A DNA stretch of 13,724 nt from CAUZSH01 sp963582935 (lineage in GTDB: Bacteria > Pseudomonadota > Gammaproteobacteria > Francisellales > Francisellaceae): positions 1-13,724 of the forward strand of contig CAUZSH010000056.1 in NCBI GenBank assembly GCA_963582935.1, in the 5' to 3' direction. Position 1 is the stretch's first letter; each line of letters opens with the position of its first letter. Below the pieces are notes generated by a model that had not been told where the DNA came from, searched no databases, and saw only the letters and a program-made list of their open reading frames with translations. A program made the position numbers and the translations under genes. This document shows positions 6,759 through 13,669 of the stretch, piece by piece.

Positions 6759-6898
6759 GGTGATAGAGTGTTGCGCTACTAGTCTCGCTAGGCTGACAAT
6801 GTCAGCTGCATATACCATGGTGTACGACCAATTATGTTGATATATGCCTTAAGCCTTGATTTATTAAATATGGACTTAAGCAGCTACTCCCCAGTGTG
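6759..6898 (-). ncRNA. yybP-ykoY manganese riboswitch aptamer
   Basis: Read on the minus strand, the hallmark GGGGAGTAGC is at 6892-6883. It is followed by a stem TGCTTAAG/CTTAAGGCA (6882-6875 with 6853-6845), an arm CATATATC/GGTATATG (6846-6839 with 6816-6809), a perfect hairpin GCTGAC-ATT-GTCAGC (6806-6792) and the second conserved loop GCCTAGCGAGACTAG (6793-6779). The two conserved single-stranded boxes in this order and spacing are diagnostic of the yybP-ykoY class, whose ligand is Mn2+ and which typically precedes TerC/Alx or MntP genes. Its position directly upstream of a TerC-superfamily gene agrees. The basal P1 stem is the least certain part. Confidence 0.87.
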
Positions 6899-6903
6899 AG
6901 GGT

Positions 6904-6934
6904 TGTATAGTAACCAAGTATCAAAAAAACACAA
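6904..6934 (-). promoter_or_regulatory. Possible promoter of the riboswitch transcript
   Basis: On the minus strand TTGTGT (6934-6929) with TATACA (6909-6904) at 19 bp, or an overlapping TACTAT at 16 bp. A start near 6898 would place the aptamer at the very 5' end of the RNA, as expected. Confidence 0.38.
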
Positions 6935-6967
6935 GGAATTTTTGGTTATTTCAGGCTATAAGGTGAT

Positions 6968-7072
6968 TCAAGATTCAGTAGAAACCTTCAACTGTTTCCC
7001 AAAAATAATAATTATGATGATGGCAAAGACTTGAATAACATAAGTGAGAGCCAATATTTGTGCTGGGATCAT
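6968..7072 (-). pseudogene. Detached C-terminal tail of the MFS transporter at 7069-8241
   Basis: Read on the minus strand from 7072 in the frame shifted by one base, this stretch encodes MIPAQILALTYVIQVFAIII then a hydrophobic run ending FGKQLKVSTES and a TGA (6970-6968). The tandem paralogue ends MLAKVLTTAYAIQVIAVLII, then IIFWKKLKASTGN, clearly homologous. It is therefore the lost 12th membrane helix and tail of the neighbouring transporter. Confidence 0.85.
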
Positions 7073-8241
7073 GGGGTATTAAAGTAATCCGTTAAAATGC
7101 TGACATAAAGGGGTGCAAGGCCAGCAAAAAAAGCCATACCAAGACTTTGACAAATAGCGACACCTGAAAAACGAATTTCTGCAGGGAATAAGCTGGATGC
7201 AAGGTATTGTGCTGTGCTATTCATAAAGCCTGTTAAGAATGCCAGTATTCCCATGGCAATTAATAGATGTATGATAGGCGTTGAATTTTTCAAGGCATAA
7301 TAAAAGGTAGGCAAAATGATGGTTGCCATCAGAATGCTATAGAATAAATATGCTTTTCGAATGCCAAGTTTATCGGCAATTATCCCTCCAGCAATATTAC
7401 CGATGGCAATACCAATAGATATGACTAAGAAAAGCTGCGAAAACCAGATCTTTGAAAGTGAGCAATATTCAGCACAATAAGTGGGAAGATAGGCAACCAA
7501 AATTCCCCAGTAGGAGGCAATACCCGCTTGGGTAAAGAAAACACAAATCAACAAACTTTTATAGTGCTTGGCAATTTTATGAATGGCATTTCCATCGGTT
7601 TTTTGAGACTGTTGCATTTCTCTGAAAATGAGCGGTTCTTTTAAGGTATTTCGAGCGAAATAATAACAGTGAAAGACAATAAGACCACTACCGACAAAGG
7701 CAACCCGCCATCCAAAATCTAGAACTTTCTCAGGGTTCATCCAAGTCACAACGCTGGTATGGATAAGGTTTGCAACCACGACACCAAGGGAGGCAAATAC
7801 TAAGACGATACTACAATATAGTCCACGGTGTTTATGGGTGTGCTCATAGATCAAAACGATGGCGCCAGAAAGGCCTCCGCCATAGGCGATCCCTTGCGCA
7901 ATGCGTAAAATAAAAAGCAAAATGATCGCAAAGATACCAATGACAGAATAAGTCGGGATAAGCCCAATAGCAATGGACGTGAAACTGATGATTAAAATGG
8001 TGTATCGAAATGAAAGGCTTCTGCCATGTTTGTCGCCAAGATATCCAAAGAACAGGGCGCCGATAATGCGGGCAAAATAACCACTGGCAAAAATGATAAA
8101 GACCCAAAGCATATTATCATCACTGACTTCACCAAAAAATGATTGGCTAATCGCAACGGAAAATAAGGAAAATAAGTAAAAGTCAAAAGTTTCAAATAGG
8201 CTGCCTGAGCTGGTGGCGAGGACGAGGTCACGTTGTCTCAT
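7069..8241 (-). CDS. MHS-family MFS transporter, C-terminally frameshifted
   Basis: 390 residues as read, about 11 membrane helices. The start SSGSLFETFDFYLF (11-24) and the loop 2-3 motif GYLGDKHGRS (67-76) mark the metabolite:H+ symporter branch (ProP-like) of the MFS. Such proteins import organic acids, betaine or proline with protons; the substrate is unknown here. It begins 9 nt after the stop of its paralogue at 8251, so both share an operon. The frame ends early at YFNTP-stop; the rest continues in another frame (6968-7072) after a C4 tract (7073-7076 on the plus strand as GGGG). Five Cs would restore about 424 residues. The loop 4-5 motif reads GGGLSGA (121-127), where the paralogue has GGELSGA. 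Both points suggest loss or change of function; a sequencing error in the homopolymer is the alternative. Confidence 0.85.
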   Translation of the reverse strand: MRQRDLVLATSSGSLFETFDFYLFSLFSVAISQSFFGEVSDDNMLWVFIIFASGYFARIIGALFFGYLGDKHGRSLSFRYTILIISFTSIAIGLIPTYSVIGIFAIILLFILRIAQGIAYGGGLSGAIVLIYEHTHKHRGLYCSIVLVFASLGVVVANLIHTSVVTWMNPEKVLDFGWRVAFVGSGLIVFHCYYFARNTLKEPLIFREMQQSQKTDGNAIHKIAKHYKSLLICVFFTQAGIASYWGILVAYLPTYCAEYCSLSKIWFSQLFLVISIGIAIGNIAGGIIADKLGIRKAYLFYSILMATIILPTFYYALKNSTPIIHLLIAMGILAFLTGFMNSTAQYLASSLFPAEIRFSGVAICQSLGMAFFAGLAPLYVSILTDYFNTP

Positions 8242-8250
8242 GCTGATTTA

Positions 8251-9525
8251 TCAATTCCCAGTAGATGCTTTGAGTTTCTTCCAAAAAATAATAATGATTA
8301 ATACAGCAATAACCTGGATGGCATAAGCGGTAGTCAGTACTTTGGCAAGCATTGAGGCGTCATTAAAATAATGAATTAAGCTACTAACATACAAAGGAGC
8401 AAGACCGGCAAAAATGGCCACAGATAAACTTAAGCAGATAGAGGAGCCAGTGTAGCGAATTTCTGTTGGGAAAATACTTGCTGTGAGCGTATTGGCAGTT
8501 CCATTCATCAGCCCTGTTACGAGTGAGAATGTACCCATGACCAGAAGCACATTTTCCATCGGTGTGGCAACATTCAATACATAACGGAACACAGGTATTA
8601 TTATGATAAGCATAATAATACTATAGAGCAGGTAGGCTTTTTTTATACCTAGCCAGTCAGCACCTAGTCCACCAAATATGTTGCCAATGGCAAGGCTAGT
8701 AGCCATCACTAAAATTACTTGTGCAAACTGTATCGTTGTCAAAGTACAATATTCGGCACAGTAGGCGGGAAGGTAGGCAACGCAGACACCCCAATAGGTC
8801 ATTATCCCAACCTGAGTGAAAAACGTACAAGCTAGAAGCAGTTTGTATTTTTTAGCAATGATTCGGATAGACCCTTTTTGGTTTTTTTTAGCACGTTGCA
8901 TTTCACGGAAAGTTTCAGATTCATATATTTTCGCTCTGGAAAAGTAGCTGTGAAAAATAATTAATCCACCAGCAATAAAGGCAATACGCCATCCAAAAAA
9001 TAACATTTGTTCTGGATTTAACCAATACTCTAAACTTGTATGTGTGAGATTGGCGGCCACCACGCCAAGTGATGCACAAATCATCACAATGCTGCAATAT
9101 AAACCACGATGTTTTTTGGAATTTTCATACACCATGACGATGGCACCAGACAGTTCGCCACCGTAGGAAAAACCTTGCGCCATTCTAAAGGTGAATAATA
9201 AAATAATGGCGAAAATGCCAATGGTGTTATAGATCGGTGTGAGACCTATGCCTATAGAGGCCAAGGCAATGACTAAAATAGTGAATCTAAAAGAGTAGGA
9301 TCGACCATATTTGTCGCCGATATAACCAAAAAATAGGGCTTCTGCAATGCGGGCAAAATAGCCACTGGCAAAAACGATAAAAACCCACATCATATCGGTA
9401 GTAGTGCCACCACCTAAAAAAGCTTGGCTAATGGCAGTGGAAAAAAGAGCGAATAAATAAAAATCATAAGTTTCGAATAAACTGCCAGAACTGGCCGTCA
9501 GTAAGAGTTTTATTTTTTTCAGCAT
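8251..9525 (-). CDS. MHS-family (ProP-like) MFS transporter
   Basis: 424 residues, 12 predicted helices. Markers of the metabolite:H+ symporter group are SSGSLFETYDFYLF (12-25), GYIGDKYGRS between helices 2 and 3 (67-76) and RMAQGFSYGGELSGA (114-128). It should be a proton-coupled importer in the inner membrane; the substrate (osmolyte, dicarboxylate or amino acid) cannot be told. It is the first gene of a two-gene operon with a close paralogue (7069-8241), clearly a tandem duplication. A promoter lies 35 nt upstream. The frame is intact, so it is probably the working copy. Confidence 0.93.
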   Translation of the reverse strand: MLKKIKLLLTASSGSLFETYDFYLFALFSTAISQAFLGGGTTTDMMWVFIVFASGYFARIAEALFFGYIGDKYGRSYSFRFTILVIALASIGIGLTPIYNTIGIFAIILLFTFRMAQGFSYGGELSGAIVMVYENSKKHRGLYCSIVMICASLGVVAANLTHTSLEYWLNPEQMLFFGWRIAFIAGGLIIFHSYFSRAKIYESETFREMQRAKKNQKGSIRIIAKKYKLLLACTFFTQVGIMTYWGVCVAYLPAYCAEYCTLTTIQFAQVILVMATSLAIGNIFGGLGADWLGIKKAYLLYSIIMLIIIIPVFRYVLNVATPMENVLLVMGTFSLVTGLMNGTANTLTASIFPTEIRYTGSSICLSLSVAIFAGLAPLYVSSLIHYFNDASMLAKVLTTAYAIQVIAVLIIIIFWKKLKASTGN

Positions 9526-9559
9526 GGCTGGAGTGATTTTGATAAGGATTGTGATTTAA

Positions 9560-9588
9560 ACTATAGTGGTTGGCGTTTTAGATGGCAA
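9560..9588 (-). promoter_or_regulatory. Promoter of the tandem MFS operon
   Basis: On the minus strand TTGCCA (9588-9583), 17-bp spacer, TATAGT (9565-9560). The expected start is near 9553, giving a leader of about 28 nt to the ATG at 9525. It is divergent from rpe. Confidence 0.55.
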
Positions 9589-9676
9589 TGCTATTTTTAC
9601 AGTAGCGTCAAGGACGTTGATAAGAAGAAATGCTATGATTGTTAACAACGCTATTTCGTAAATAAGAGTGCCTTAG

Positions 9677-10378
9677 ATGAAATCACAAGATCAAACAAAG
9701 TCGCATTGCCATAATAAGCCGTATTGGCTCTGTCCTTCTATTCTTTCTGCAAATTTTGCGCATTTAGGCGATGATGTTCGGGCGGTGCTTAAAGCTGGCG
9801 CTGATCGAATACATGTGGATGTGATGGACAATCATTACGTGCCAAACCTCACTTTTGGCCCGCTCATTGTTGATGCACTGCGAAAAGATGGGATTCAGGC
9901 ACCCATGGATGTGCATTTGATGGTGGAGCCTGTGGATCATTTGATTGAGGGGTTTGCTAAAGCAGGGGCAACGCTTATTTACTTTCATCCAGAAGCTTCA
10001 AAGCATGTGGATAGGAGTCTTCAATTAATTAAATCATTTGGTTGCGAAGCGGGTCTTGTTTTTAACCCGGCGACACCACTTGCTTACTTGAATTATGTTT
10101 GGGATAAGATTGATCGGATTATGTTGATGTCGGTGAATCCAGGTTTTGGTGGGCAAAAATTGATTCCAGCGGTGCTAGAAAAGGCTCGAGTTGTTGCTAG
10201 CCTTATTCAAAACCATAAGCCTGAGGTTCGGTTAGAGATTGATGGTGGGGTGAAAGTAGACAATATTAAGGCGATTGCTGAAGCGGGGGTGGATACCTTT
10301 GTGGCGGGCTCTGCTATTTTCAATGCAGAAGACTATGAGAGCGTGATGCGCCAGATGCGTATGAGTTTAGAGGCATAA
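9677..10378 (+). CDS. rpe: Ribulose-phosphate 3-epimerase
   Basis: 233 residues. It interconverts ribulose 5-phosphate and xylulose 5-phosphate in the pentose phosphate pathway, in the cytosol. It is a TIM barrel with CPSILSANFAHLG (19-31), HVDVMDNHYVPN with metal ligand H46 and catalytic D48, DVHLMVEP with H80, SVNPGFGGQ (152-160) and EIDGGV with D189. All catalytic and metal-binding residues are present. The N-terminus carries about 14 extra polar residues before the first strand (WLCPSI); no alternative start codon lies nearer, so the extension is probably real. An AAGAG about 8 nt before the ATG is the likely Shine-Dalgarno. It is followed by the rsgA remnant on the same strand. Confidence 0.97.
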   Translation: MKSQDQTKSHCHNKPYWLCPSILSANFAHLGDDVRAVLKAGADRIHVDVMDNHYVPNLTFGPLIVDALRKDGIQAPMDVHLMVEPVDHLIEGFAKAGATLIYFHPEASKHVDRSLQLIKSFGCEAGLVFNPATPLAYLNYVWDKIDRIMLMSVNPGFGGQKLIPAVLEKARVVASLIQNHKPEVRLEIDGGVKVDNIKAIAEAGVDTFVAGSAIFNAEDYESVMRQMRMSLEA

Positions 10379-10414
10379 ACAGAAATTTCATAAGTTGTCG
10401 TTTTGAATAATACG

Positions 10415-11460
10415 ATGATTAATTCAATACCTACATTACTTCAATTGGGATGGTGTTCTTTTTTTCAGCAGCAGCTCACTCTGGAAGAGCGGAATAATTT
10501 TAATATCGGTCGTGTGATTGAGCAACACCGAAATAATACAGTGGTGATGAGTGAGCTTGGGCAAGCTAATTTGATCCGATCTTCTAATGATGATCGTGTG
10601 TGTTGGTGATTGGGTTCTTTTTGATGAGTCACTGCGGTTGCACCGTCATTTAGACCGCCAGTCTTTGTTCCAGCGAAAAGCACCTGGTTCCAAGGTAGAT
10701 ACTCAATTAATTGTCGCTAATATTGATAGTGTGATGATCGTCTGTTCATTTAACTATGATTTCAATTTAAGCCGAATTGAGCGCTATCTTGCTGTGGCAA
10801 GGGAAGCGCAAGTGGATCCTATTATTGTTTTGACTAAAGCAGATCAATGCGATGATGTGGAGGCTAAACGTCATCAAGTTCAAGCGCTAGATTCACTAAT
10901 GCTAGTTCACGCCATTAATGCCCTAGATCCAATCCACTTGCAAGAATTAGAGGGCTATTGCCAGCATGGTAAAACACTGGCATTACTGGGATCTTCTGCA
11001 GTGGGGAAGTCCACATTGGTTAATGGTCTAATGGGGTTCGAGACTCAGCAGACTGCTGCTGTGCGAGAAGATGATAGCAAAGGTCGTCATACCACTACAT
11101 TTAGATCCTTAAAGTGGTTGCCCTCAAGGAGGTGTGTTAATGGACACGTCTGGGATGAGGGAGCTTCAGCTTAGTGCTTGTGAGTAAGGGATCAATGAGG
11201 CATTTGGTGAAATTGCAGCATTATCTCAGCAGTATCGTTTTAGTGATTGTGGTCACACAAGTGAACCAGGGTGTGCATTACAGCAGGGGATTAAAGAGGG
11301 CATTCTTCCCCAGAGACGGTTGATTGGTTGCCAAAAACTAATGCGTGAACAAGCATATAATAGCGCAACACTTTCTGAAAAGTATGCCAAAGATAAGGCT
11401 TTAAGTAAGATGATTTCTAGTACTCAAAACGCATCGCGTCATCGCAAGAAAAAGCATTGA
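10415..11460 (+). pseudogene. rsgA: rsgA (ribosome small-subunit GTPase) pseudogene, three lesions
   Basis: Across three frames the DNA encodes a whole RsgA of about 348 residues, a GTPase aiding late 30S assembly. The N-terminal OB domain starts at ATG 10415 (LQLGWCSFFQQQL). Lesion 1 lies in a GT repeat at 10596-10603: adding one GT restores RVCVGDWVLFD. The middle part (to 11174) holds the circularly permuted GTPase with TKAD and P-loop GSSAVGKST. Lesion 2 is an extra A at 11126-11127: removing it restores GGVLMDTSGMREL. Lesion 3 is a TAA at 11185-11187, where Q would be expected (CE-stop-GINEAF). The C-terminal zinc domain (FSDCGHTSEPGC) is intact to the TGA at 11458-11460. Three independent hits in otherwise well-kept sequence indicate recent inactivation. 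An alternative upstream TTG start lies at 10403. Confidence 0.93.
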
Positions 11461-11493
11461 ATTCGTATGATGTTTAGGAAAATAAAAAGAGAG

Positions 11494-11521
11494 TTGCATT
11501 TTAATTTTAATACTGTATGGT
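11494..11521 (+). promoter_or_regulatory. Possible promoter upstream of the 37-residue ORF
   Basis: TTGCAT (11494-11499), 16-bp spacer, TATGGT (11516-11521). A perfect hairpin TCTCGC-AA-GCGAGA (11531-11544) would lie at the 5' end of the RNA. The leader to the ATG at 11645 would be about 115 nt. The match is only moderate. Confidence 0.33.
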
Positions 11522-11644
11522 ATCTCTCCATCTCGCAAGCGAGACATTAACGTGACATAAATGAAATATACTTGAAGCTATTTGAAATAAAATTTGCAAT
11601 GCGGCGGATGATTTGAAGTTTGCAAGTAAATGGAGATGACGAAA

Positions 11645-11758
11645 ATGAATACAGTAAAAATGACAAAAGGCACAGGCTTATTAAGAAACCTAAAGGCATG
11701 GTATTTGAATGCGACGAAAAATCGTTACTTATCAAATAAATCTCTTTGGGAAATGTAA
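11645..11758 (+). CDS. 37-residue basic peptide, unknown
   Basis: ATG at 11645 has a GGAG Shine-Dalgarno 9 nt upstream (11632-11635); TAA is at 11756-11758. Two in-frame upstream ATGs (11630 and 11636) crowd the Shine-Dalgarno and are less likely starts. The peptide begins MNTVKMTKGTGLLRNLKAWY and ends NRYLSNKSLWEM; it is basic, has no membrane helix and could form an amphipathic helix (LLRNLKAWYLN). It vaguely recalls short basic proteins such as DUF1127 or DUF3563 members, but I cannot assign a family. It sits between the dead rsgA and an MFS gene. A remnant or chance ORF is possible. Confidence 0.45.
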   Translation: MNTVKMTKGTGLLRNLKAWYLNATKNRYLSNKSLWEM

Positions 11759-11795
11759 TTCTTTGAAAAGCTTTTTTGGGAGTCAAATTTTCTTA

Positions 11796-11819
11796 TATAA
11801 TGTGACAACAATCTTGTCA
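11796..11819 (+). promoter_or_regulatory. -10 box with overlapping operator-like inverted repeat
   Basis: A perfect TATAAT (11796-11801) is followed at once by TGACAA-caatc-TTGTCA (11803-11819), a perfect 6-bp inverted repeat covering the expected start site. This geometry suits a repressor site, or a hairpin at the RNA's 5' end, controlling the MFS gene at 11843. The -35 is poor (TTGGGA at 14 bp). Confidence 0.42.
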
Positions 11820-11842
11820 TAATAGTAATGTAGCTTATTTGT

Positions 11843-13072
11843 ATGTCAGACCAAAAAAAATCCCTTGCCGTATTGTCCTATGGAAATATCATCGAGTGGT
11901 ACGACTTCTCATTATATATCTATTTCTCTACCTACATAGCAGCAGAGTTTTTCCCAACAGAAAGTCGTTTTGTCAGTTATACGCTTGCGTTAGCGACTTT
12001 TTTTCTAGGTGCATTGGTGCGCCCTTTAGGGGGGCTCTTGGTCGGGTGGCTTGGAGATCGTTATAATCATCTTTGGGTGATTAATATTTGTGTGATTGTG
12101 ATGGGTGTGTCAACTTTTATGGTGGCATTTTTACCGACCTATGAAACAATCGGCGTGATGGCGCCTATTTTCTTGATTATTATTCGAATCTTACAGGGGC
12201 TTTCCGCTGGCGGGCAGTTTCCTGGGTTAATTACGGTTGCAGTTAATCGTTTTAGTAGCCGTCAAGGGTTTGTGGTCGGGTTAATCTATGCGGTAGCAAG
12301 CCTGGGGCTTTTGCTCGCCTCTTTAGTCGGCTTTATTGTGAATTCAGTATTACCAGAAGGTGCAGGCAGTTTGCACTGGCGTATTCCTTTCATGTTAAGT
12401 GGTGTATTATTGGTTATTTATTTGTGGTTGAGTTATAAATACAAAATAGAGTACTCAAAATCTACGTTGGGAAATCCCAAACGAGAGAATGTATTATATG
12501 CCTTATTACAACAATGGCGCGCCATTGTAGCGGTGATTTGCTTGACTACGATGGCGGCATCCTTGTACTTTTTAGTATTCACATATTTTGTAAATTATCG
12601 AATTGAGTCCTTAGGCGTCTCGCAAAATAGTGCATTTTTGGTGAATACGGGCGTGCTGCTTTTGGCTTGTATCTTGTACCCAATATTTGGTAATGTGGCG
12701 GATAGATATGGTTACCGAAAAGTGTTTTTTTATGCGGCGATATTACTGCTTATTTTGGTATATCCTTTGGTTGCCTTATTAAAGTCCGGGAATGAATGGT
12801 TTGCTATTTTATCACTCGTTGGGTTTACCTTTTTCATGGCAGCGATTCAAGGTGCTATCTCACCGCTTTTTGCCTCAGTGTTTGATAAAGAGTGGATCGC
12901 AACAGGGTGTGCTTTTGCTTATAGTATCGGGAATGCCTTAAGTGGTGGTGCGCCAATGATCGCTGAAATATTAAACCATTATTCGCAAATGGGTCTCACA
13001 ATGTTTGTGTTAGGGCTGATGTTATTAGGGTTTGTGGGAATATGGATGTTAGGTAAATTAAAAACACCTTGA
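11843..13072 (+). CDS. MHS-family MFS transporter
   Basis: 409 residues, about 12 helices. The N-terminal SYGNIIEWYDFSLYIYF (12-28) is the metabolite:H+ symporter hallmark. The loop 2-3 motif is GWLGDRYNHL, where the usual G-R/K pair after DR is replaced by NH. The helix 4 region is RILQGLSAGGQFPG, with GGQ in place of the common GGE. It should import a small metabolite with protons; the substrate is unknown. It is not closely similar to the tandem pair at 7069-9525, so it is a separate branch. No clear Shine-Dalgarno precedes the ATG at 11843. The frame is intact, and the next gene (a broken POT transporter) starts about 90-130 bp downstream. Confidence 0.93.
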   Translation: MSDQKKSLAVLSYGNIIEWYDFSLYIYFSTYIAAEFFPTESRFVSYTLALATFFLGALVRPLGGLLVGWLGDRYNHLWVINICVIVMGVSTFMVAFLPTYETIGVMAPIFLIIIRILQGLSAGGQFPGLITVAVNRFSSRQGFVVGLIYAVASLGLLLASLVGFIVNSVLPEGAGSLHWRIPFMLSGVLLVIYLWLSYKYKIEYSKSTLGNPKRENVLYALLQQWRAIVAVICLTTMAASLYFLVFTYFVNYRIESLGVSQNSAFLVNTGVLLLACILYPIFGNVADRYGYRKVFFYAAILLLILVYPLVALLKSGNEWFAILSLVGFTFFMAAIQGAISPLFASVFDKEWIATGCAFAYSIGNALSGGAPMIAEILNHYSQMGLTMFVLGLMLLGFVGIWMLGKLKTP

Positions 13073-13112
13073 ATTGTTCATTTGTTTTCTTGCGCCATTA
13101 TTTTCTTAGAAA

Positions 13113-13141
13113 TTGCATAATTATTGATATTAATATATCTT
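13113..13141 (+). promoter_or_regulatory. Possible promoter of the POT transporter remnant
   Basis: TTGCAT (13113-13118), 17-bp spacer, TATCTT (13136-13141). It is moderate. An AGATAT-tcct-ATATCT inverted repeat (13167-13182) lies just downstream, within the reading frame of the remnant. Confidence 0.3.
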
Positions 13142-13157
13142 CGAGAGCCTGACTTGA

Positions 13158-13602
13158 GTTATTGAGAGATATTCCTATATCTTAAAAGCACATCCAAAAA
13201 CTTTGCCTGTTTGTTTTATGACTGAATTTTGGGAACGTTATGGTTTTCTGCTAACTCAAGGCCTTATTGTTCTACTCTTATCTAAAGTATATGGCTTAAG
13301 TGACACCATAACTTTTACAGTTTCAGGTGCGTTCGTTGCCTTGCTCTATATGACCTCTTTTTTAGGTGGATATTTAGCAGATAAAGTCTTGGGCACCTTT
13401 CATACTGCTGTTTTGGGTGGCTGGATATTATGCTTGGGTTATTTGGGGCTTGGTTTTGGGTATCACTTTGGTCCTGAAACAGCGTTTATTAGTCTTGCTG
13501 TTATTGCTGTAGGGCCGGGCATGATCAAGTCAAACACGGCGACTTTGCTTGGAAATGCTTATCCAGTTGGTGATACTCGACGTGATTATGGCTTTTCTAT
13601 AC
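13158..13602 (+). pseudogene. POT/PTR-family proton:oligopeptide transporter, 5' part, cut by an IS
   Basis: The frame reads HPKTLPVCFMTEFWERYGFL, matching the conserved N-terminus of proton-dependent peptide transporters (HPKGL...E.WERF.YYG). It continues through helices 1-4 to GNAYPVGDTRRDYGFSI, where intact members carry on into FYMGINLG. Here it turns into RSKTEHHG-stop, so foreign DNA begins at about 13600-13602. Only about 145 of roughly 480-500 residues remain. The homologous part begins upstream of the first TTG (13203) and ATG (13218), at the HPK around 13191, yet the open frame back to 13158 has no ATG, GTG or TTG. The start codon therefore also seems lost or is non-standard (ATT at 13161). 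This is a dead gene that once imported di- and tripeptides. Confidence 0.85.
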
Positions 13603-13618
13603 GGTCGAAGACAGAGCA

Positions 13619-13637
13619 CCACGGGTGATACCCGTGG
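13619..13637 (+). repeat. IS left-end hairpin
   Basis: CCACGGGT-GAT-ACCCGTGG: a perfect 8-bp stem with a 3-nt loop, about 18 nt inside the inferred junction. In this family such imperfect or perfect subterminal hairpins are bound by TnpA. The 5' arm CCACGGGT recurs in the hairpin at 212-226. Confidence 0.75.
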
Positions 13638-13669
13638 GTGAATGAGCCTTAAGGCGGTATAATGGGTGA

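Noticed and set aside
6911..6948. TAACCAA/TTGGTTA inverted repeat as a terminator of the MFS operon
   Set aside because: 24-nt loop, only 7 AT-rich pairs and no T-run after the stem; it overlaps the likely riboswitch promoter.
9639..9648. TTGTTAACAA palindrome upstream of rpe
   Set aside because: A 10-bp palindrome in AT-rich DNA is easily random and no promoter could be placed next to it.
10596..10603. Phase variation of rsgA through the GT repeat
   Set aside because: Two further lesions downstream, including a nonsense codon, would keep the gene off whatever the repeat length.
10587..11174. Reading the middle rsgA frame as a short intact GTPase
   Set aside because: It lacks the OB domain and the G3 motif plus zinc domain, all of which are found in adjacent frames; it is part of a broken gene.
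13658..13663. TATAAT as a tnpA promoter
   Set aside because: It ends only 6 nt before the ATG, leaving no room for a leader, and has no -35 at the right distance.
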